DNA of 64,000 nucleotides, taken from positions 1 to 64,000 of the forward strand of contig JAGRBZ010000006.1 of the NCBI GenBank assembly GCA_020433805.1, read 5' to 3'. Origin of the DNA: Anaerolineae bacterium. GTDB lineage: Bacteria; Chloroflexota; Anaerolineae; 4572-78; J111. The translations under genes were made by a program, and so were the position numbers. Under the pieces are notes generated by a model. The model did no database searches. It was given only the letters and a program-made list of their open reading frames with translations, and had not been told where the DNA came from. Each line of letters begins with the position of its first letter. The stretch's first letter is position 1. Positions 1 through 10,600 of this stretch are shown one piece after another.

Positions 1-32
1 GTGGCGAATACGTAAAGAAACCGCCGGTAGTA

Positions 33-130
33 AGATTGGTCCAGTTTCTTTATCAACGTCGTAGGGACACTCAAGTAGACAGCCTATTGATTGCGTTTTC
101 TCGACCAAAAAACAAAAACTGGACCAATCT
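33..130. repeat. inverted repeat pair, MITE-like remnant
   Basis: AGATTGGTCCAGTTT at 33-47 is repeated in perfect reverse complement at 116-130, with 68 bp between. There is no ORF inside. The arrangement fits a small non-autonomous element or a long operator arm. No target-site duplication is obvious. The rest of 1-330 holds no gene that I can support; a short ORF beginning at 183 is a shadow of the transporter gene. Confidence 0.55.
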
Positions 131-330
131 GAAATTGACTGTAGCCCAATCGAGCTATATGCCACTCGCCCAGTTGGCGTAGGTGGTGTTTTTTTATCGC
201 CCGATCTGTGGGGGCAAATCACCCCGGCGATGTATAGCAAAAAGCCTTGTCTGGACGTATACTGAGTACGCCGCTGAGGTAGGTAAACCTTCAAACTATA
301 AACTTAATGCATTAGGAAAGAATCCTCACG

Positions 331-1605
331 ATGACAGTATCATCTTCGTCGCCGGCTTCAGATCAGTGGTCGGCCCGTCGTATAATTTTCTCCACGCTGG
401 TGGTTTTGGCGTTAGCCGCCGGCTTTTTGCTGCTTTATCAAACACGCCAGGTGGTTGTTATCTTTTTTACAGCTATCATTATCGGTACTGCGCTTAAACC
501 CGTAACCGACAAATTGTCTGAGAGGGGGGTGCCGCCGTTGTTCGGCGGTATTTTGATGTATGCTGTTGTAACTGGAGCACTGCTTCTTTTTCTTGTCCTC
601 TTATTTCCCGTGCTTTTTGAGCAGATGAACGCCATGTTTGAGAGTTTGCCTGAGTATTACAATACCGTCCGCGCTACCTTGTCCCAATCGCCTAACTTAT
701 TCCTGCAACAAATCTCATGGCGTCTGCCGTCGGAGTTGGCATTTGCCAGCTTATCCGGTGACGTAGTAGAAGATGAGTCTGAAACATTGATGCAGACTTT
801 GGCCATGGTCGGCTTTACCTTAAAGGCCACCTTTATCACCATCGCCACCCTCATGTTGAGTCTATATTGGACGCTTGATAGCGAACGCGCAATTCGTAGT
901 GCACTTTTGATTCTGCCGTCTGAGCATCGAGATAGTACCCGTGAGATGATCGATGAGATGCAGATTAAGGTGGGGGCCTATATTCGAGGGCAGGCCATTT
1001 TGTGTTTATCGATTGGTGTGATGGCCTTAATTGCCTATTTGTGGATTGGCGTGCCCTATGCCATTGTGTTGGCTTTGTTTGCGGGCTTGATGGAAGCCGT
1101 TCCCTATATTGGGCCGGTCTTGGGCGCGGTTCCCGCTTTGCTTGTGGCTGCTTCAATTGCTCCGGATAAGGCCATCTGGGTTGCTGTCGCAACGCTTATT
1201 ATTCAACAGCTTGAAAATACCTTTTTGGCTCCGGGTATTATGAGCAAGGCGGTTGGCGTCAATACATTTGTCGCGCTGTTGGCTATCTTTGCTTTCGGTT
1301 CGCTGGGCGGTATTTTGGGGGTGCTGTTGGCTATTCCGGCAGCGGCAATTTTGCAGATGCTGCTTAATCGTTTTGTTTTGAACCAGTCGACTCTGGAACA
1401 ACAACAAAATGAATTTGGCCGCGATAAATTGAGTCGATTACGGTATCATACCCAAGATCTTATTCAAGATGTGCGCAAGCAAATACGGGACGATGAGTTG
1501 GTACCCGAAGACGACGATGCGAAACTTATTGAAGAAGATATTGAAGCCATAGCTTCTGATTTAGAGAGCATTTTGGCTCAGAGTAATGGAAAAAGTCCAC
1601 AATGA
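331..1605 (+). CDS. AI-2E family transporter, copy 1
   Basis: A 424-residue polytopic membrane protein. It has hydrophobic segments near residues 18-35, 40-58 and 65-95, a pair around 165-185, and a cluster from 220 to 345 that contains the family-typical stretch PYAIVLALFAGLMEAVPYIG. The charged C-terminal tail (about 360-424) is cytoplasmic and acidic. The AI-2E exporter family (formerly UPF0118, PerM/YdiK-like) is proposed to export small signals or act in sodium/proton exchange; the substrate cannot be told from sequence. The stop overlaps the start of the next, homologous gene by 4 bases, so the two are an operon and perhaps one hetero-oligomer. Confidence 0.85.
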   Translation: MTVSSSSPASDQWSARRIIFSTLVVLALAAGFLLLYQTRQVVVIFFTAIIIGTALKPVTDKLSERGVPPLFGGILMYAVVTGALLLFLVLLFPVLFEQMNAMFESLPEYYNTVRATLSQSPNLFLQQISWRLPSELAFASLSGDVVEDESETLMQTLAMVGFTLKATFITIATLMLSLYWTLDSERAIRSALLILPSEHRDSTREMIDEMQIKVGAYIRGQAILCLSIGVMALIAYLWIGVPYAIVLALFAGLMEAVPYIGPVLGAVPALLVAASIAPDKAIWVAVATLIIQQLENTFLAPGIMSKAVGVNTFVALLAIFAFGSLGGILGVLLAIPAAAILQMLLNRFVLNQSTLEQQQNEFGRDKLSRLRYHTQDLIQDVRKQIRDDELVPEDDDAKLIEEDIEAIASDLESILAQSNGKSPQ

Positions 1606-2792
1606 TAAAACAAGTAGCACGGTATGCGACTATTGTACTGGCTACGCTGGCGGTTGTTTTTCTCCTGTGGCAGTTTCGCAGTGCCGTCTGGATTTTCCTG
1701 TTTTCCCTGGCAGCGGCAGCCACATTTCGCCCGCTTATTCAGAATTTAGTAGAGCGAGGTTTCTCCTTAAGTGTATCTCTGCTCTTAGTCTATGGCGTTG
1801 GCCTATTTTTGCTCGGTGTTCTGTTAATTATCGTTAGTCTTTTGTTGTTGACCGAACTCCAGCAAGCAGCGAATGCTTTCGCTATTGGATATGAGCATAT
1901 AAAGGTTGTTTGGCCGGAAGGAACGTCATGGCAGCAATCCATAGCCTCGCGCCTGCCTGAATCAGCCGATCTCTATGATCAGATATTGGGGGGTGAAGAT
2001 TTTTCGAACCTGCCTACCATGATCGACATACTTTCCGGTTTTTTTGAATATATTGCTTACCTGGTGATGATTATCTTTTTAGGAATTTATTGGACGGTCG
2101 ATCAGGTTCGTTTTGAGCGACTATGGCTTTCACTTCTCTCCGTAGAATATCGCGGCGCAGCGCGCGAACTGTGGCGACAAATAGAAGAAAATGTTGGTGC
2201 TTATACCCGGAGCGAACTGGTGCAGAGTTTACTGGCCGGCTTTCTACTGTGGTTAGGCTATTGGGTGATCGGCCTCAATTACCCCACCATTCTGGCTATT
2301 ATAGGCGCGGTTATGTGGTTAATTCCTATTTTAGGCATTGTTTTGGCTTTTGTACCCGTGGTGATTGTGGGCTTGACAAGCGGGTTGTTTTGGGGAGTAA
2401 CGGCCGGGTTGTATACGCTGGTCGTATTCTGGATATTAGAGTACCTTATTGAGCCGCATTTGTTTGATCGGCGTCGTTACAGTAGTTTGCTCTTAGTCCT
2501 GGTCATGATAGCTTTTATAGAGTTATTTGGTTTGATTGGTCTTGTTATTTCCCCGCCGGTTGCTGTTTTTATCCAAATTTTGTTTGGCTGGTTCATGCAG
2601 CGGCGCATCCCCAGGATAAACGGCAAGACCATCCCTCAAATTGTTGAATTGCAAGAACGGGTCGCTACCATTGAAACAAACCTGGCTACAGATGAAGAGG
2701 AGCCATCCCCTCAATTGGTTAGTATGATAGAGCGTTTAAAGGGGTTACTTGATGAGGCAGCCAAGACCTCATTGGCTAAGGCTTCAAAATAA
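1602..2792 (+). CDS. AI-2E family transporter, copy 2
   Basis: A 396-residue paralogue of the preceding gene, with which it shares an ATGA overlap. It has the same layout: N-terminal membrane hairpins (about 7-25, 30-45, 60-85), a central helix near 145-165, then a hydrophobic block at 205-340 including a GAVMWLIPILGIVLAFVPVV stretch at the family signature position. The C-terminal 50 residues are charged and probably coiled. Tandem copies arising by duplication are seen in several Chloroflexota, from general knowledge. Substrate unknown. Confidence 0.85.
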   Translation: MIKQVARYATIVLATLAVVFLLWQFRSAVWIFLFSLAAAATFRPLIQNLVERGFSLSVSLLLVYGVGLFLLGVLLIIVSLLLLTELQQAANAFAIGYEHIKVVWPEGTSWQQSIASRLPESADLYDQILGGEDFSNLPTMIDILSGFFEYIAYLVMIIFLGIYWTVDQVRFERLWLSLLSVEYRGAARELWRQIEENVGAYTRSELVQSLLAGFLLWLGYWVIGLNYPTILAIIGAVMWLIPILGIVLAFVPVVIVGLTSGLFWGVTAGLYTLVVFWILEYLIEPHLFDRRRYSSLLLVLVMIAFIELFGLIGLVISPPVAVFIQILFGWFMQRRIPRINGKTIPQIVELQERVATIETNLATDEEEPSPQLVSMIERLKGLLDEAAKTSLAKASK

Positions 2793-2825
2793 AAACTGGC
2801 TGGTACATCTGATAACATCAGTTTT
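2792..2825. terminator. weak bidirectional terminator between convergent genes
   Basis: AAAACTG at 2792-2798 pairs with CAGTTTT at 2819-2825 in the 47-bp gap between the convergent transporter and kinase genes. The loop is long (20 nt) and the stem only 7 bp, so the call is tentative. Confidence 0.35.
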
Positions 2826-2839
2826 AACTGCTTGAGAGT

Positions 2840-5458
2840 CTAGGCCACTTTTTCCTCCGACGACATCGGCTCTGATATTTCCGGCGGCCATAAGGGAAGC
2901 TGAACCGTAAAGGTGCTGCCCTGTCCTATTTGGCTATCGAGGCTGATTTTCCCTCCCATCAACTCCGTAAGTTCTTTGACGATAGATAAACCAAGTCCAT
3001 AGCCTCTGTGCCTCCGGGTGGCACTGTCATCTACCTGGCGGAAGGGTTCGAATATCGTAGCTTGGTCAACAACCGAAATGCCGGGACCGGTGTCGGAGAC
3101 CTGAATACACCAGTGGCTGTCGGATACGCAATACAGTTTTACCTCTACCTGACCCTGCTCTGTAAATTTTATAGCGTTGTCGATGAGGTTGGCCATAATT
3201 TGCCGTATGCGTTCGGGATCGCCTTCTAACGCATCGGGTAACCCCGGCTCAATGGAAGTTAGTAATTTTACAACCTTTTGTGCGGCTGATGGTTTCAATG
3301 ATGCAGCGACTTGGGCTAATACCTCAGCCGGAGAAAAAGGAATGATCTCTAATTGTAGTTTCCCCGCCTCAAGTTGCGCTTGGTCTAATAGCTCATTCAA
3401 TAATGTGTTAAGCGTGTTGGCATTATCAGCAATATCCGTTGAAACTCGTTTTTGTTCTGCCGACATGGGGCCATACATTTCCTCTTTTAATAAGTCAGCA
3501 AAACCGATTATGGCGCTTAGGGGCGTGCGAAACTCGTGGCTTACTTTGGCAATGAGGCGGGTTTTAAAGCGGCTGGCTTCAAGTGCCTTGTCGCGGGCAA
3601 ACGCTAACTCTTTTTGGGCCTGTCTGCGGTGGTCTATCTCTTGCCGAAGCTTCCTGTTGGCCCTTGTCAGTTCGGCAGTACGGACAGAAACTTGTTCTTC
3701 CAGATGATGACGATATTGATGTAACTCTGCTTCTGTAAGTTTGCGTTCTGTAATATCTTGAAAGACGCTAATAACATACTTTATCTGTCCTTGCTGGTCG
3801 AACAGAGGTGTAGACCACGTCTCGATGGGAACCCGTTGATCAGGGTGAGCAAGTTCAAGATTATCCGCATGAATAAACTCGCCACGCAAGGCGCGGACAA
3901 CCGGTAGCTCATCTTTAGGGTATTGCTGGTTTGTATCAGCCCGATAGATGGGCAGTTTTTTCAAAGTCTCTTCCAATGTACCGGCGGAAGCAGGGAACTG
4001 TTTTACATTAGGGGTGCCAGGGTTAAGTATTTGTAGCGCTCGTTCATTAATATACAGGAGTTTTGTATCAAGACCGTGTACCACTACTCCCACAGGCATA
4101 GCCTCTAAAAACTGGTTTAATCGCCGTTCGCTTTCAGCCAGGCTGCGGTGCGCCTGTTCGGTCTCGGCTTTGAAGATATTAATGCGGTCGGCCATCGCCA
4201 GCGACAGAAACAGAATCAGAAAGATAAAACTTAAGAGCGGTATCTTCTCGCTAATAATCTGCAATGGTGACAGATCAAAAACCCCAAAAATTCTAAGAGC
4301 AGAGACCCCGAAAAACATCGACAATCCTATTAAGTAATAACGTGCCGGTCGATACCCTTGCCACCACGTTGTGCAAGCGGCTAACATTAAAGCTGACATC
4401 GTTAGCAAAATTACAATATTGAGTAGAGGATTTAACCAACGCATGAGAGGAATGAGTAAGATTATCGCGCCGGCAGAAAGCGATAAAGCGATAAGCCCAT
4501 AGTAAAGCCAAGGCACATGCATTTTTATCAACAGAAAACGGACGGAAAACAGCACGCCAAAAATAATGGTGAGCGATACAAAAAGTTCGATGCTGTAGCG
4601 GTTGGTCCAATTGGGCCAAAGATACTGATGTGCCAGGCCGGTGCGCGATAGTTGCAACATAAGATAGCTGGCAATGAATAAAGACAAATATAAGTAACTT
4701 GAGCCTCTCAGTGATAAAAACAGGAAGAAACTAAAGCACCCCATCACAAACAATGTGCCGGCTGCTATGCCCATAATGAGTATCTCTGTTAGGTCATCCT
4801 GCGCCAATGCAGCCACAGACCACAAAGTTAACGGCAGGGTTAGCCCCGACTCACTTTGGAAACGCATGTAGATCGTTTCTTCTGATTGCGTTGGCAGTGT
4901 TACATCAAATACGTAGTAGGGATGCACCACATCACGAGCGACGAAGGGCAGCCGTCGCCCCGCTTGCTTGTGCTTAACTCCGGGACTATCCGGGTTTGGC
5001 AAATAAACGTCCATCAATCCCATCCTGGCATCATGTAGGGCCAGTCGCCAGCCTGTTGATGCATTAGATTGATTGTTCACGCGAAATCGAGCCCAAATAG
5101 TAGAGGTCGTGAAGCCAAAATTCGGTGTCGCTTCGTGGCTGGCAACAAATTGGTTGTCGTATTCTGCTGACGTAACTTGATCTAAGGTAAGTGTGCCGGT
5201 AGGGTCATCCAAAAGTTCAAGGTGTAAACCTAATGGGTATTCACCTTGTGAGTCAGTGAGAATAATGGGCGGTGGGAATGTTTGACCATATATGGGGATG
5301 GTAGATAACACCAGGATGCATAGCCACAATGCAATTAGGACAACCAATCCTTTATACAAAAATAGTAGTTTAGATACGATCACGCTATGCTTCCGCCATT
5401 GTAAAGCTAACTGTATAAGTTTTATTATTAATGAGCTTATGTATACGCTCATTATCAA
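2840..5458 (-). CDS. membrane sensor histidine kinase (7TMR-DISM, PAS, HisKA, HATPase)
   Basis: 872 residues. An N-terminal hydrophobic segment (about 30-48) is followed by an extracytoplasmic 7TMR-DISM ligand domain (about 70-215) and seven membrane helices (about 225-430). A PAS domain with a PAC tail (about 450-570) and a coiled coil precede HisKA, with the phospho-accepting His in KVSHEFRTP near 640. The HATPase has N-box NLIDNAIKF and G-boxes DTGPGIS and GYGLGLSI. There is no receiver domain, so phosphate passes to a separate response regulator, which is not in this window. The 7TMR-DISM class is thought to sense carbohydrates or related ligands. The start could also be the second or third Met (MSVYIS). 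Confidence 0.85.
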   Translation of the reverse strand: MIMSVYISSLIIKLIQLALQWRKHSVIVSKLLFLYKGLVVLIALWLCILVLSTIPIYGQTFPPPIILTDSQGEYPLGLHLELLDDPTGTLTLDQVTSAEYDNQFVASHEATPNFGFTTSTIWARFRVNNQSNASTGWRLALHDARMGLMDVYLPNPDSPGVKHKQAGRRLPFVARDVVHPYYVFDVTLPTQSEETIYMRFQSESGLTLPLTLWSVAALAQDDLTEILIMGIAAGTLFVMGCFSFFLFLSLRGSSYLYLSLFIASYLMLQLSRTGLAHQYLWPNWTNRYSIELFVSLTIIFGVLFSVRFLLIKMHVPWLYYGLIALSLSAGAIILLIPLMRWLNPLLNIVILLTMSALMLAACTTWWQGYRPARYYLIGLSMFFGVSALRIFGVFDLSPLQIISEKIPLLSFIFLILFLSLAMADRINIFKAETEQAHRSLAESERRLNQFLEAMPVGVVVHGLDTKLLYINERALQILNPGTPNVKQFPASAGTLEETLKKLPIYRADTNQQYPKDELPVVRALRGEFIHADNLELAHPDQRVPIETWSTPLFDQQGQIKYVISVFQDITERKLTEAELHQYRHHLEEQVSVRTAELTRANRKLRQEIDHRRQAQKELAFARDKALEASRFKTRLIAKVSHEFRTPLSAIIGFADLLKEEMYGPMSAEQKRVSTDIADNANTLNTLLNELLDQAQLEAGKLQLEIIPFSPAEVLAQVAASLKPSAAQKVVKLLTSIEPGLPDALEGDPERIRQIMANLIDNAIKFTEQGQVEVKLYCVSDSHWCIQVSDTGPGISVVDQATIFEPFRQVDDSATRRHRGYGLGLSIVKELTELMGGKISLDSQIGQGSTFTVQLPLWPPEISEPMSSEEKVA

Positions 5459-5724
5459 ACGTAAAAATTTTGAACTGGCACTTTTAGACTATTCTATATG
5501 AAACACGGACGGTTTGTCTAGACTTTTCGTGGTACTTTTTTCAATGGTTAGCCTGGTGTTGATGTTTTTTTACCGCTGAAAACAAGTTTTGTAAAGAAAG
5601 GGTGTAAGCGACCTGCTCAGATATCGTATTGCTAATCTTTAAGGTTTGTGTGATAATAAGCCTGCGGACAAGGTTAAATACCGCTTGAGTTTTAATGACC
5701 GAAAAGCTCGACTGATACAAAACA

Positions 5725-6480
5725 ATGATTTTGTTAACATCGAAGCAAACAGCGACCCTAAAAAACCGGTTTCTTCCGGAAACTCCCGGCCCGTTGATCG
5801 GCTCACACGTAATCCAGACTGGCCATGGAGCTTGCTTTGTCGATCGATGGCCTATGCCCCGGGTAGTGCTGATAGAAACCGCCGACAATTACCGCCTTTT
5901 AGGCAACCCACTAGCTTTGACTCCCTCTGATATACAACAACACCTCACAGGTTTTGTAGAAACCACCGAGGATTTTGTACCACTTCTCACAGAGGCTTTT
6001 CCCGATGTCATCACCTGGCCACGCATTATCTTTGTCCAACCCGATATTCCTAAACTGACCGCAGCAGCCGATAATGTTTCGCTCCGTCGCTTAGAGCCAT
6101 CTGACGCCGAGCATCTATCAAAGCTCGATCCCGAGTCGTTCTGGATTAGCAAAACGTGGGGCGGACCGGAAGGATTAGCTGCCAGCGGTTACGGCTGGGG
6201 AGCATTTGTAGACGCTCGACTTGTCTCTGTCGCTTGCACATTTTTTCTGGGTCAAAACTATGAAGACATTGGTGTTATAACAGAGGCAAAATTTCGAGGG
6301 TTAGGATTGAGTCTGGCCTGTTCCAATGCTCTTTGTCAGGATATTCACGCTCGATGTCATCAGCCCAGTTGGACAACTTCCCCCGACAATGTAGCCAGCG
6401 CCCGGGTTGCGGAAAAGCTGGGATTTGTGATGCAGCGTCACGATCAGCTTTACGTAGTCGGTATCCCCATCCCCAGATAA
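5725..6480 (+). CDS. GNAT family N-acetyltransferase
   Basis: 251 residues. The C-terminal half (about 115-245) is a GNAT fold: the acetyl-CoA loop region reads FRGLGLSLACSNALC, followed by TSPDNVASARVAEKLGF, the typical strand 5 to helix 4 ending. The N-terminal 110 residues form a separate domain with no motif that I recognise; similar two-part GNATs are common as stand-alone host genes. Substrate unknown. A reverse-strand ORF over the 5' part is a shadow. Confidence 0.75.
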   Translation: MILLTSKQTATLKNRFLPETPGPLIGSHVIQTGHGACFVDRWPMPRVVLIETADNYRLLGNPLALTPSDIQQHLTGFVETTEDFVPLLTEAFPDVITWPRIIFVQPDIPKLTAAADNVSLRRLEPSDAEHLSKLDPESFWISKTWGGPEGLAASGYGWGAFVDARLVSVACTFFLGQNYEDIGVITEAKFRGLGLSLACSNALCQDIHARCHQPSWTTSPDNVASARVAEKLGFVMQRHDQLYVVGIPIPR

Positions 6481-6511
6481 CCAGACCGAGCCTCTGCCCG
6501 ATTTGGCCGGT

Positions 6512-6523
6512 CAACTGAAGAGC
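6512..6523. repeat. direct repeat (left), possible target-site duplication
   Basis: CAACTGAAGAGC occurs here and again at 6686-6697, abutting both ends of the 162-bp palindromic element exactly. That placement is what a 12-bp target-site duplication would produce. Confidence 0.6.
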
Positions 6524-6685
6524 CACTGCCATTAAGTTAAGCGGTATAGCATCCCGAGTAGCGTGGAACGGAGTGGAGCGCGTATCGAGGGGTGCGATTG
6601 TGACGGCGATTCGGGCTGATCCGCACCCCTCGATACGGTCTCGCGAACTCGACCTACTCGGGATGCTATTAACTTAATGGCAGTG
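6524..6685. mobile_element. MITE-like palindromic element
   Basis: A 162-bp element with no ORF. Its ends are the inverted repeat CACTGCCATTAAGTTAA; the arms continue as TAGCATCCCGAGTAG, with a 6-base insertion (GCGGTA) in the left arm. A second perfect inner pair, CGTATCGAGGGGTGCG, lies closer to the centre, so single strands could fold into one long hairpin. It is flanked by 12-bp direct repeats. Non-autonomous; the transposase partner is not in this window. Confidence 0.7.
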
Positions 6686-6722
6686 CAACTGAAGAGCAGC
6701 TTCGTTAAAGTCTATCTAAAAC

Positions 6723-6830
6723 GAGGCTGAGGCGAAGGCTAAGAAATGGACAAGAAAAGCGCGCTGATTTTTTGAGGGCTTGGTGGCTTAACCTGAATTT
6801 GTCTGCTTAGCCTCAGCCTTAGCCTTAACC
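6723..6830. repeat. low-complexity GGCTAAG/GGCTGAG inverted repeats
   Basis: A run of GGCTGAGG/GGCTAAG-type hexamers near 6723-6743 faces the reverse-complement run GCTTAGCCTCAGCC near 6805-6830. It fills the gap between the MITE-like element and the Nudix gene. No gene is visible here. Confidence 0.4.
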
Positions 6831-6976
6831 TGCTGATATCGACATCGATTGGCCGGACAGTTACAATCAAATTAAGTAAAAATCTTATTAATCTTGCCGA
6901 AGGTTCTGTCTATTTATCGAACTCAGACATGAGTTTATTTAGGCTGTAAGCCCAAAGCTGTGAGAAAGGCAACGCT

Positions 6977-7513
6977 GTGTCGATTTCCCCAAAACCTCAT
7001 ATCGAAGCCGCTACGCTCATTCCTGTCTATCGTGATGAAGAGGGAGCGGTGCGGCTTGTTTTGATTCGCCGTAGTCAGGGAGGTGTTTATGGCGGTCAGT
7101 TAGCCCTACCCGGCGGCAAGCGCGATCCGCACGATCACTCTTTACAGCAAACCGCCTTACGCGAGACGTGGGAAGAAATCGGCCTGGCCCCGGAAAACGT
7201 TGACATCTTGGCCGCCCTCCCGGCTGCCTCAACATTTACCACCGGCTTTCTCATCTATCCGTTCCTGGGGCGTATTCATGTACCTCCAAGCTGGCAGCCT
7301 AACAAACGAGAGATTGCCGAGGTTATCACGGTAAGCCTTGATGACCTCGCCCGGCCGGAGGCTCACGGCGAGGAGATCAAGGAGTTCCCTACCTGGCCCG
7401 CTCCCCGGCTCGTCCCGTTCTATCGGGTTGGTGCCTACAAACTGTGGGGCGTTACTTACCGTATTCTGCATCCGCTATTGCAGCGTTTGTGGGCAGGGGA
7501 GTGGAAAGTATGA
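6977..7513 (+). CDS. Nudix hydrolase, probable CoA pyrophosphatase-like
   Basis: 178 residues starting at GTG with AAAGG 8 bases upstream. The Nudix box runs from about residue 46 (GGKRDPH) to 70 (RETWEEIGL), with the REUxEExGU core intact, so Mg-dependent pyrophosphohydrolysis is expected. The LALPGGK lead-in and the length resemble the NudL/CoA pyrophosphatase branch, but the diagnostic upstream motif is not clear, so the substrate is left open. Cytoplasmic housecleaning enzyme. Confidence 0.75.
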   Translation: MSISPKPHIEAATLIPVYRDEEGAVRLVLIRRSQGGVYGGQLALPGGKRDPHDHSLQQTALRETWEEIGLAPENVDILAALPAASTFTTGFLIYPFLGRIHVPPSWQPNKREIAEVITVSLDDLARPEAHGEEIKEFPTWPAPRLVPFYRVGAYKLWGVTYRILHPLLQRLWAGEWKV

Positions 7514-7663
7514 TTGTAACTATGCTCTAGGTACCTATTGCCTCTTTCTTATTTCCCCCTTTACGATTATAATTTCCATCATAAAACGTAACATTGCCCA
7601 CTACGAATACGCACTACGTTTTATCCTACTACCTCACCATGCCAAAAACCAAGTTGATGAAGT

Positions 7664-10600
7664 GTGAACGTGAAAAAATCCGTCTCTCTCAAACTAACGG
7701 ATGGTTGGTCAATCAGCCGGTCAGTTGACGGGCTGATTAATCTTAAACTTATCATCCTGATAGTGCTAGTATTGGTCGGCTGGCCGGTCGATGGAGCGCA
7801 GGCGCAAAGCGGCAATATTCGCTTCGACCGTATCTCGATTGAGGACGGGCTGTCTCAAAGCACGATCTACGCCATCGCCCAAGATCATCATGGGTTTATG
7901 TGGTTTGGTACCCAAGACGGTCTCAACAAATTCGACGGTTACAACTTTACCATTTACAAGCACGATCCCGACGACCCGACCACCATCGCCGACAATTTTG
8001 TTCGGGCCATCTATGAGGATGGCAACGGCGTGTTGTGGGTCGGTACCGATAGCGGCTTAAACCGCTTCGACCGTGATACCGAAACCTTTACCCGTTTCAA
8101 GCACGATCCCACCCATGATCAATCGTTAAGCGACAACACTGTCCGGGTTATCTATGAAGATAATACCGGGTTGATGTGGATTGGCACTGAGGAAGGCGGC
8201 CTCAATCGCTTCAACCGCGATACCGAAACCTTCATCGCCTACCGCCACGAGCCTGACAACCCCGACAGCCTCAGCCACGACAACGTCTGGACGCTGTATG
8301 AAGACACAGACGGCGAATTTTGGATCGGTACCGAAGGCGGCGGCCTCAACCGGTTCGATCGTGACACCCAAACCTTCACAACCTATCGCCATGATCCCGA
8401 CGATCCCGACAGCCTCAGCAATGATGACGTCAGCAGCATCATCGAAGACACGAGCGGTGAACTGTGGGTTGGTACAGCCGGTGGTGGTTTGCATCAGTTT
8501 GTCCGGACCAGCGAAACGTTTATCGCCTATCATTTTGATGAACAAGATCCAACCAGCTTAAGCGACGATAACGTGCGCACCCTTTATGAAGATGGCGCTA
8601 ATCGGTTGTGGATCGGTACCCGTACGGGCGGTCTCAACCGGTTTGATCCCATTAGCGAAACCTTCACCCGCTTCCTCAACGATCCTGCCAGCCCTAACAG
8701 CCTCAGCGCCAACGGCGTTGTCTCTGTGTATGAAGATCGGGGCAATGTTATATGGATCGGCACCAACGGTGGTGGTCTCAACAAGTTCAACCGGGCTAGA
8801 GAAGCCTTTGTACATTATACGAATACCCTCAATGACCCCAACCGCCTGAGCGACCAAATGGTCTGGTCGATTACAGAAGATCAGACCGGCGCGCTTTGGA
8901 TAGGCACCAGCAGTGGCCTAACCCAGTTCGATCCGGACGGCGGCACATCCGCCCAATATCATCACGATCCCAATGACCCCAACAGCCTCAGCGGCGACTT
9001 TATTCCTGTCGTCATCGAAGGTCACGACGGCACAGTTTGGGTCGGCGTGGATGAAGGCGGCCTCAACAAATTCGACCCTACTACAAAATCTTTCATGGCC
9101 TACCGGTTTGACCCCACCGACCCCACCAGCCTAAGCGATGACGATGTGTGGTCGATGCATGAAGATCGAAACGGTACGCTGTGGGTGGGTACCTGGGGCG
9201 GTGGTCTCAATAAGTTTAATCCCGATACCGCAACCTTTACCCACTACACCCACGATCTTAAAGACCCCGGCAGCATTAGTGACGACGTCATCCGCACCAT
9301 ATTAGACGACCAAACCGGCACGCTGTGGGTCGGTACGAATGGGGGCGGCCTCAACCGCTTCGACCCGGATACCGAAACTTTCACCCACTACACCCACGAC
9401 CCCGAAGATCCCCAAACATTAACCGATAATGTCGTCCGTACCCTTTACGAAGATAGCAGCGGTATTTTGTGGATCGGCACCGATGGCGGTGGTCTCAACC
9501 GCTTCGACCGCGAGACCGAAACATTCCGCGCCTACCGCGAACGTGACGGCTTACCCAACGATACCATCTACGGTATCCAAGAAGATAACGAAGGCCACTT
9601 ATGGCTGAGCACAAACAATGGTTTGGCCCGCTTCGATCCCGATACCGGAACGGTGAGAAATTACAATACCAGCAATGGCCTGCAAAGTAACGAGTTCAAC
9701 CAGGGCGCTCACGGTCGTGGACGCGATGGGGCGCTGTTCTTCGGCGGCATAAACGGCTTTAATGTCTTTATGCCCGACCAAATCTTGGATAATCCGTATC
9801 TACCACCGATAGTCATCACCGACTTTCAAATCTTCGACCAGTCGATTAAACTTGACCAACCGCTCGTCGACGTCACCGATCTCGATCTGTCGTACCGTGA
9901 TTCGGTCTTTTCATTAGAATTTGCTGCTTTAGACTATACTGCTCCGGAACAAAACCGCTACGCTTATATGCTGGAAGGGTTTGACAAAGATTGGATCGAT
10001 GCGGGTACCCGCCGCTTTGCCACCTACACCAACCTGGATGGCGGTCACTACGTCTTTCGCGTCAAAGGTTCTAACAACGATAGCGTCTGGAATGAAACCG
10101 GGACATCGCTCAATATCGCTATCGCGCCGCCGCCTTGGCAAACCTGGTGGGCTTACGCATTGTATATCATTATCGCCGGAGCCGTGGTCTTGGCCTACGT
10201 ACGCTACCGCACTCTGGCCCAAGCACAAGAAATGGAGCGCCAGCGCAAGGAGCTAGAGCAGGAACGACGGGTAGCCCGCCAGCTTCGGCGCGTCGATCGG
10301 CTGAAAGATGAGTTCTTGGCTAATACCTCGCACGAACTCCGTACGCCGCTCAACGGCATCATCGGTCTGGCCGAATCGCTGCGTGAGGGCGTAGCCGGCC
10401 AACTACCGGAGAAAGCCAATCGCGATTTATCGATGATTGCGTCTAGCGGGCGGCGGCTAACGAACCTGGTTAACGACATTCTCGATTTCTCAAAGCTGAA
10501 AAACCAGCAGCTTGAGCTGCAGTTAAAACCGGTCGGTCTAAAAGGAATGACCGGCGTTGTGCTCGATCTGTGCCGGCCGCTCATCGGCACCAAACCGCTT

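Noticed and set aside
5541-5888. 115-residue reverse ORF overlapping the GNAT gene
   Set aside because: No ribosome binding site, no motif, and it overlaps a clear coding gene.
7880-9660. Repeated DNA near 141-bp period
   Set aside because: It encodes Reg_prop propeller blades; ordinary protein repeats.
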